Shown piece by piece: positions 41,895-45,027 of a stretch of 45,027 nt of DNA (positions are counted from its first letter, which is position 1; each line of letters opens with the position of its first letter). A program made the position numbers and the translations under genes. The notes beneath the pieces are model-generated. The model was not told where the DNA came from, ran no database searches, and worked only from the letters and a program-made list of their open reading frames with translations. This DNA is from Sulfuricurvum sp. (GTDB lineage Bacteria; Campylobacterota; Campylobacteria; Campylobacterales; Sulfurimonadaceae): the NCBI GenBank assembly GCA_030696285.1, contig JAUYSQ010000190.1, forward strand, positions 1-45,027, read 5' to 3'.

Positions 41895-42575
41895 ATGAAA
41901 CATGTACTTATGGAATTGCCCTATGAGCAATCAGCATTGGAACCTTATATTTCTGCCGAAACGGTCTCGTACCATTACGGTAAACACCATGCCGGATACG
42001 TCAACAAACTCAATTCTCTAATCGAAGGGACAGAGTATGCGGACAAGCCGCTAGACTATATCATCAAGTATGCGAATAATTCCATTTTTAATAATGCCGC
42101 TCAGGTGTATAACCATGATTTTTACTGGAAGGGGCTTAGCAAAACAGCCACCAGCCCCTCCGTGAAGCTGTTAGGTTTGGTTGAGCGTGATTTTGGATCA
42201 ATCAAAGCGTTTGAAGAAACTTTTTTAACCGCTGCCGCAGGATTTTTCGGTTCGGGATGGATATGGCTGATCATAACAGGTGAGGGGAAACTGGAGATTA
42301 AAATGACCTCTAATGCCGATACTCCGTTACGGCATGGAGATACACCGTTGTTGACATGCGATGTCTGGGAACACGCCTATTACATCGATTATCGCAATGG
42401 ACGCCCGGATTATCTTGCAAACTGGCGGAAGTTGATCAATTGGAATTTTATTTCGGATAATCTTGCAAAGGTTGAGAATGATCCTATCGCCGGCTATAAT
42501 CAGTCCTGCAATGAGATCAACCAAGTGTGTGACTATGTTGATTACATGCAAAAAAATGAGACTACACCCTCATAG
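41895..42575 (+). CDS. sodB: Superoxide dismutase, iron type
   Basis: SodB converts superoxide to peroxide and oxygen. Metal ligands are His27 (YHYGKHHAGYV), His74 (QVYNHDFYW), Asp156 and His160 (DVWEHAYYIDY). Gln70 in NNAAQVYNHD and Gly in AAAGFFGSGW favour the iron type over manganese. At 226 residues it has about 30 more than typical FeSOD, because of a C-terminal tail after residue 195. The gene converges on a diguanylate cyclase with a seven-base gap. Confidence 0.95.
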   Translation: MKHVLMELPYEQSALEPYISAETVSYHYGKHHAGYVNKLNSLIEGTEYADKPLDYIIKYANNSIFNNAAQVYNHDFYWKGLSKTATSPSVKLLGLVERDFGSIKAFEETFLTAAAGFFGSGWIWLIITGEGKLEIKMTSNADTPLRHGDTPLLTCDVWEHAYYIDYRNGRPDYLANWRKLINWNFISDNLAKVENDPIAGYNQSCNEINQVCDYVDYMQKNETTPS

Positions 42576-42582
42576 TGTCCCT

Positions 42583-43371
42583 CTATAAGGCAGCTAAAAT
42601 CTTCTCTCCCCGCTTATGCCGATACATTTCATGGTCGGCTTTTTCGATGATACTTTCAAGTGAAGCGTCCGAAACAAAAGAGGCCATTCCGTACGAAAAC
42701 CCTATTTTAAACTCTCCTTGCTCGACTTTAAACGCAATTTTTTCGAAATAATGGAGAATTTTTTCCATTGCCTCTTCGATATGTTTGGGCGAAAAAGACG
42801 ATGTAAAAAGGATCACAAATTCATCCCCGCCGTATCGAACAATCTCCCCTTCACTCTCTTTTAGCTTCAAGGCTACATGCTTGAGCACTTTATCCCCGAC
42901 AACATGCCCGTACGTATCATTAATGGATTTAAATCGATTTAAATCCACGACTACGAGAGTTCCATTTTGACGAAATGACCCTTTGTCTCCACTCAAAAAC
43001 GTATCTTCTAGCCATTTTCGATTGTAGCTTTTTGTGAGAGGATCTTCATAAATAATTTCTTGAAGATGTTGAATCTCATCTTTGAGTTTTTTAGTCTCTT
43101 CAATCACATCTTGAAGTTTTATCATGTTATTGGTTTCCATTGCTTCAAGTGCTTGATCGGCAAATTCATATAATGAAATAACATGCCGTACCATTTTCTC
43201 ATCCAGCATTTCACGAGTAACAAGCTCTTCAGGGGTAAGTTCAATATTGTACTGATGCGCAAGCTCAGTGTAAAGCCTCCCGTATTGGGCGGGGAACACG
43301 ATTCTAACATCTTGGATGGTATGTTTCACTTCGTCAGTAATATCTCTATGTATTTGATGTAAATCTTTCAT
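42583..43371 (-). CDS. Diguanylate cyclase with helical N-terminal region
   Basis: A 262-residue soluble protein. The N-terminal 105 residues are helical, ending in a coiled-coil-like linker (EETKKLKDEIQHLQEIIYEDP). The GGDEF domain has the metal-binding Asp143 (VVVDLNRFKSIND) and an intact YGGDEFVIL at 180-188, so it should make cyclic di-GMP. The inhibitory RxxD site is absent (ESEG there). The ATG has no strong binding site upstream. Confidence 0.9.
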   Translation of the reverse strand: MKDLHQIHRDITDEVKHTIQDVRIVFPAQYGRLYTELAHQYNIELTPEELVTREMLDEKMVRHVISLYEFADQALEAMETNNMIKLQDVIEETKKLKDEIQHLQEIIYEDPLTKSYNRKWLEDTFLSGDKGSFRQNGTLVVVDLNRFKSINDTYGHVVGDKVLKHVALKLKESEGEIVRYGGDEFVILFTSSFSPKHIEEAMEKILHYFEKIAFKVEQGEFKIGFSYGMASFVSDASLESIIEKADHEMYRHKRGEKILAAL

Positions 43372-43509
43372 TATTGCTTTTCATTTGAAATAAATTCAAC
43401 CAAAGAAAAAAGCTCATTTCCAGCCTTTTCCCTTGCTTTAAAATCGTTTGTTATCATATCACGATTTGCGGCTTATATCGTCATTGATAGTCAAAAAACA
43501 GCTTTCTCT

Positions 43510-44778
43510 TCAGGGCACTTCTAACAACTCCTTATGTACTGCCACAATTTTATTACGTCCTGAGCGCTTGGCTTCATAGAGTGCATTATCGGCAAGTTTT
43601 AGTACCTCTTGAATCGTATCAATTTCGATAATATCAGGATGGTATACTCCTGCGCTGATTGTAATATCAAACTCATGCTCATTGTAAACAAACCGATGCT
43701 CTTGAATGCGTTGACGTATTTTTTCGCTTTTATTCACTGCTTGCTCTTGGGTAATTCGGTTAAAGACAATCACAAATTCCTCTCCTCCAGCACGATAAAC
43801 ACTGTCTTGCGGTCGGACACTTGTCAAAAAAATCTCGGAGAGTTCACAGAGGACAAAATCACCTGCATCATGACCGTAGGTATCATTGATTTTTTTAAAC
43901 CAGTCGATATCTAACATCACTACCGCGTAGGGGAGATGATGTATTTTATAATGTTTTATTAACCCTGCAAGTTCCTCTTCTAGGTTAAGCCGATTTTTTA
44001 ACCCGGTGAGAGGATCATGTGATGCCAAATGAGCTAGTTTTTCATTGGCTTGTTCGAGACTAAGGGTTCTAATTTCGATTTCTTGCAGTAGATTGTGCCG
44101 ATTCCATACAACTTTTTGAAAGAGTTCTCGTATTTTATTTCCCATCGGTTGAAATATAAAAATAACTTCGAGCATCAGGACAAAAAGGGTTAGCGTCCAT
44201 GCCGTAAATTCCAGATTATAAATCATCGTAAGTCTTTCTTCACTCTCATGTTGATACTGCGCAACAACCGTATTCAGGAAGGGTAAAATAGCATCGGAGG
44301 AGAGAATAAGTGTCTCCAGAATAACCTCTGCCTCCTGTTTGGTTTTCGTATGAAGTAAACAATCTACCAACGTGAGATACTCATCTATTTTGATTTTGAG
44401 TTGGATTTGTCCAAAATAAAGTTCTCGAATCTCGTTTGAGATCTCAACATTGCTTCCGTTGCTCAATTTCCCAGAGGATAGTCGTTCATTGGCATCACGC
44501 ATCTCTTCCATCGATTCATACAATGCTGATCTAATTTCTTGAACTTCTTTTTCCGATTTTTTATCAAAAGAATAAAAATAATATTGTTGTGATTGCGACA
44601 CGATTCGCTGAGAAAGCATCCTTTGTTGCCCTGAAATATTGATGACAACTGCACTCGAATCACTGAAGCTAAGTGCAAAATGAAGGATATAAAAAGCGGC
44701 ACTCGAAAGAAGGGCAATTAGTAAAATGGCAAGAACGTAGCGTTTTGTGAAATTCTGCTTTAGTTCATCTGCATGCAT
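43510..44778 (-). CDS. Membrane diguanylate cyclase with PilJ-type sensor
   Basis: A 422-residue protein with membrane segments at about 14-36 and 193-211. The periplasmic part carries the PilJ/NarX-like motif NISGQQRMLSQRIVSQSQ near residue 47. A coiled-coil linker (TLSLEQANEKLAHLASHDPLTGL) leads to the GGDEF domain with Asp290 and AGGEEFVIV at 330-338. The inhibitory site RPQD lies at 322-325, five residues before GGEEF, so it should be feedback-regulated. AAGGG precedes the ATG. Confidence 0.93.
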   Translation of the reverse strand: MHADELKQNFTKRYVLAILLIALLSSAAFYILHFALSFSDSSAVVINISGQQRMLSQRIVSQSQQYYFYSFDKKSEKEVQEIRSALYESMEEMRDANERLSSGKLSNGSNVEISNEIRELYFGQIQLKIKIDEYLTLVDCLLHTKTKQEAEVILETLILSSDAILPFLNTVVAQYQHESEERLTMIYNLEFTAWTLTLFVLMLEVIFIFQPMGNKIRELFQKVVWNRHNLLQEIEIRTLSLEQANEKLAHLASHDPLTGLKNRLNLEEELAGLIKHYKIHHLPYAVVMLDIDWFKKINDTYGHDAGDFVLCELSEIFLTSVRPQDSVYRAGGEEFVIVFNRITQEQAVNKSEKIRQRIQEHRFVYNEHEFDITISAGVYHPDIIEIDTIQEVLKLADNALYEAKRSGRNKIVAVHKELLEVP

Positions 44779-44880
44779 TTTTGTCCCTTAACTCATTTTA
44801 TTCTTCTATAGTACAATAACTGTTATGAAATTTAAAAGGTTATAACGATTGTGTCAAAAAATTAGCGGGGAAAAAGGAGG

Positions 44881-44909
44881 AAATTTCTACCTCAGCTGAG
44901 GCAGAAATT
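44881..44909 (-). terminator. Terminator of the peroxiredoxin gene
   Basis: A long hairpin, AATTTCT-x-CCTCAG paired with CTGAGG-x-AGAAATT, with one mismatch (A-C). On the minus strand it is followed by CCTCCTTTTTCC, a T-rich but not perfect run. It starts five bases after the stop of the gene at 44915. Confidence 0.6.
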
Positions 44910-44914
44910 GAAAA

Positions 44915-45027
44915 TTATAACGCTTCTGCGTGAGCTGCAAGATACTCAGCAACACCGGCAGTGCTAGCTTTCATACCCGCGTCACCTTTTACCCAACCAG
45001 CAGGACAAACTTCACCGTGCTCATCGG
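44915..45027 (-). CDS. 2-Cys peroxiredoxin (AhpC/TSA family), C-terminal part
   Basis: The window cuts this gene, and only its last 36 residues are visible: DEHGEVCPAGWVKGDAGM and then STAGVAEYLAAHAEAL. The EVCPAGW motif with the resolving Cys is that of typical 2-Cys peroxiredoxins, which reduce peroxides. The rest, including the peroxidatic Cys, lies outside. A terminator follows. Confidence 0.85.
   Translation of the reverse strand, partial: DEHGEVCPAGWVKGDAGMKASTAGVAEYLAAHAEAL

Noticed and set aside
1-45027. CRISPR array, prophage, insertion sequence or integrase
   Set aside because: No regularly spaced direct repeats, transposase, integrase or phage structural genes were seen. The KilA-N gene stands alone.

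Overview
The window looks like the chromosome of a Campylobacterota bacterium (former Epsilonproteobacteria), most like the Sulfuricurvum/Sulfurimonas group. This is inferred from the gene set and order (rpe-trpF-exonuclease; fabG-acpP-fabF-accA; gpmI divergent from mraY-murD; a short-form murD; HDOD and CheX proteins; two GGDEF proteins), from the moderate base composition, and from promoters that show a good -10 box but no convincing -35. No marker gene that would fix the genus is present.

Bases 1-19062 (+ strand) form a surface-polysaccharide locus. It starts with the dTDP-L-rhamnose genes (end of rfbA, then rfbC, rfbD, rfbB). After a short regulatory gap come a GDP-mannose hydrolase-type Nudix protein, UDP-glucose dehydrogenase, a Wzx-like flippase, seven glycosyltransferases of GT2, GT4 or related type, two hexapeptide acyltransferases, two membrane acyltransferase-3 proteins, a Wzy/ligase-like protein and a WecG/TagA-type transferase. 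Most genes overlap by 1-20 bases or are separated by less than 25, so this is one long operon or a few. A KilA-N-domain gene, normally a viral or mobile-element type, sits in the middle of it.

Bases 19073-25604 (- strand) hold the most unusual part. A Wza-like lipoprotein and a Wzc-like co-polymerase with degenerate kinase motifs provide export for the polysaccharide. Downstream is a four-gene run: a small protein with a twin-arginine-type leader, an HprK-like kinase, a PqqD-like protein and a nucleotidyltransferase. A second small protein with nearly the same leader, but a body of Asn/Gly-rich repeats, follows under its own promoter. I read this as a candidate peptide-modification system acting on two exported small proteins, linked to polysaccharide export.

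Bases 25812-45027 are mostly core genes: prs, argJ, rpmB, an HDOD protein paired with a multidomain CheX protein, rpe, trpF, a DnaQ-type exonuclease, accA, fabF, acpP, fabG, gpmI, mraY, murD, tRNA-Phe, a CDGSH protein, a PDC-like membrane protein, sodB, two diguanylate cyclases, and the 3' end of a peroxiredoxin gene. Three palindromic elements of one dispersed family lie between 30.7 and 36.5 kb, and one of them supplies the last codons of the exonuclease. No gap between genes exceeds 300 bases. I see no CRISPR array, rRNA, insertion sequence or prophage.
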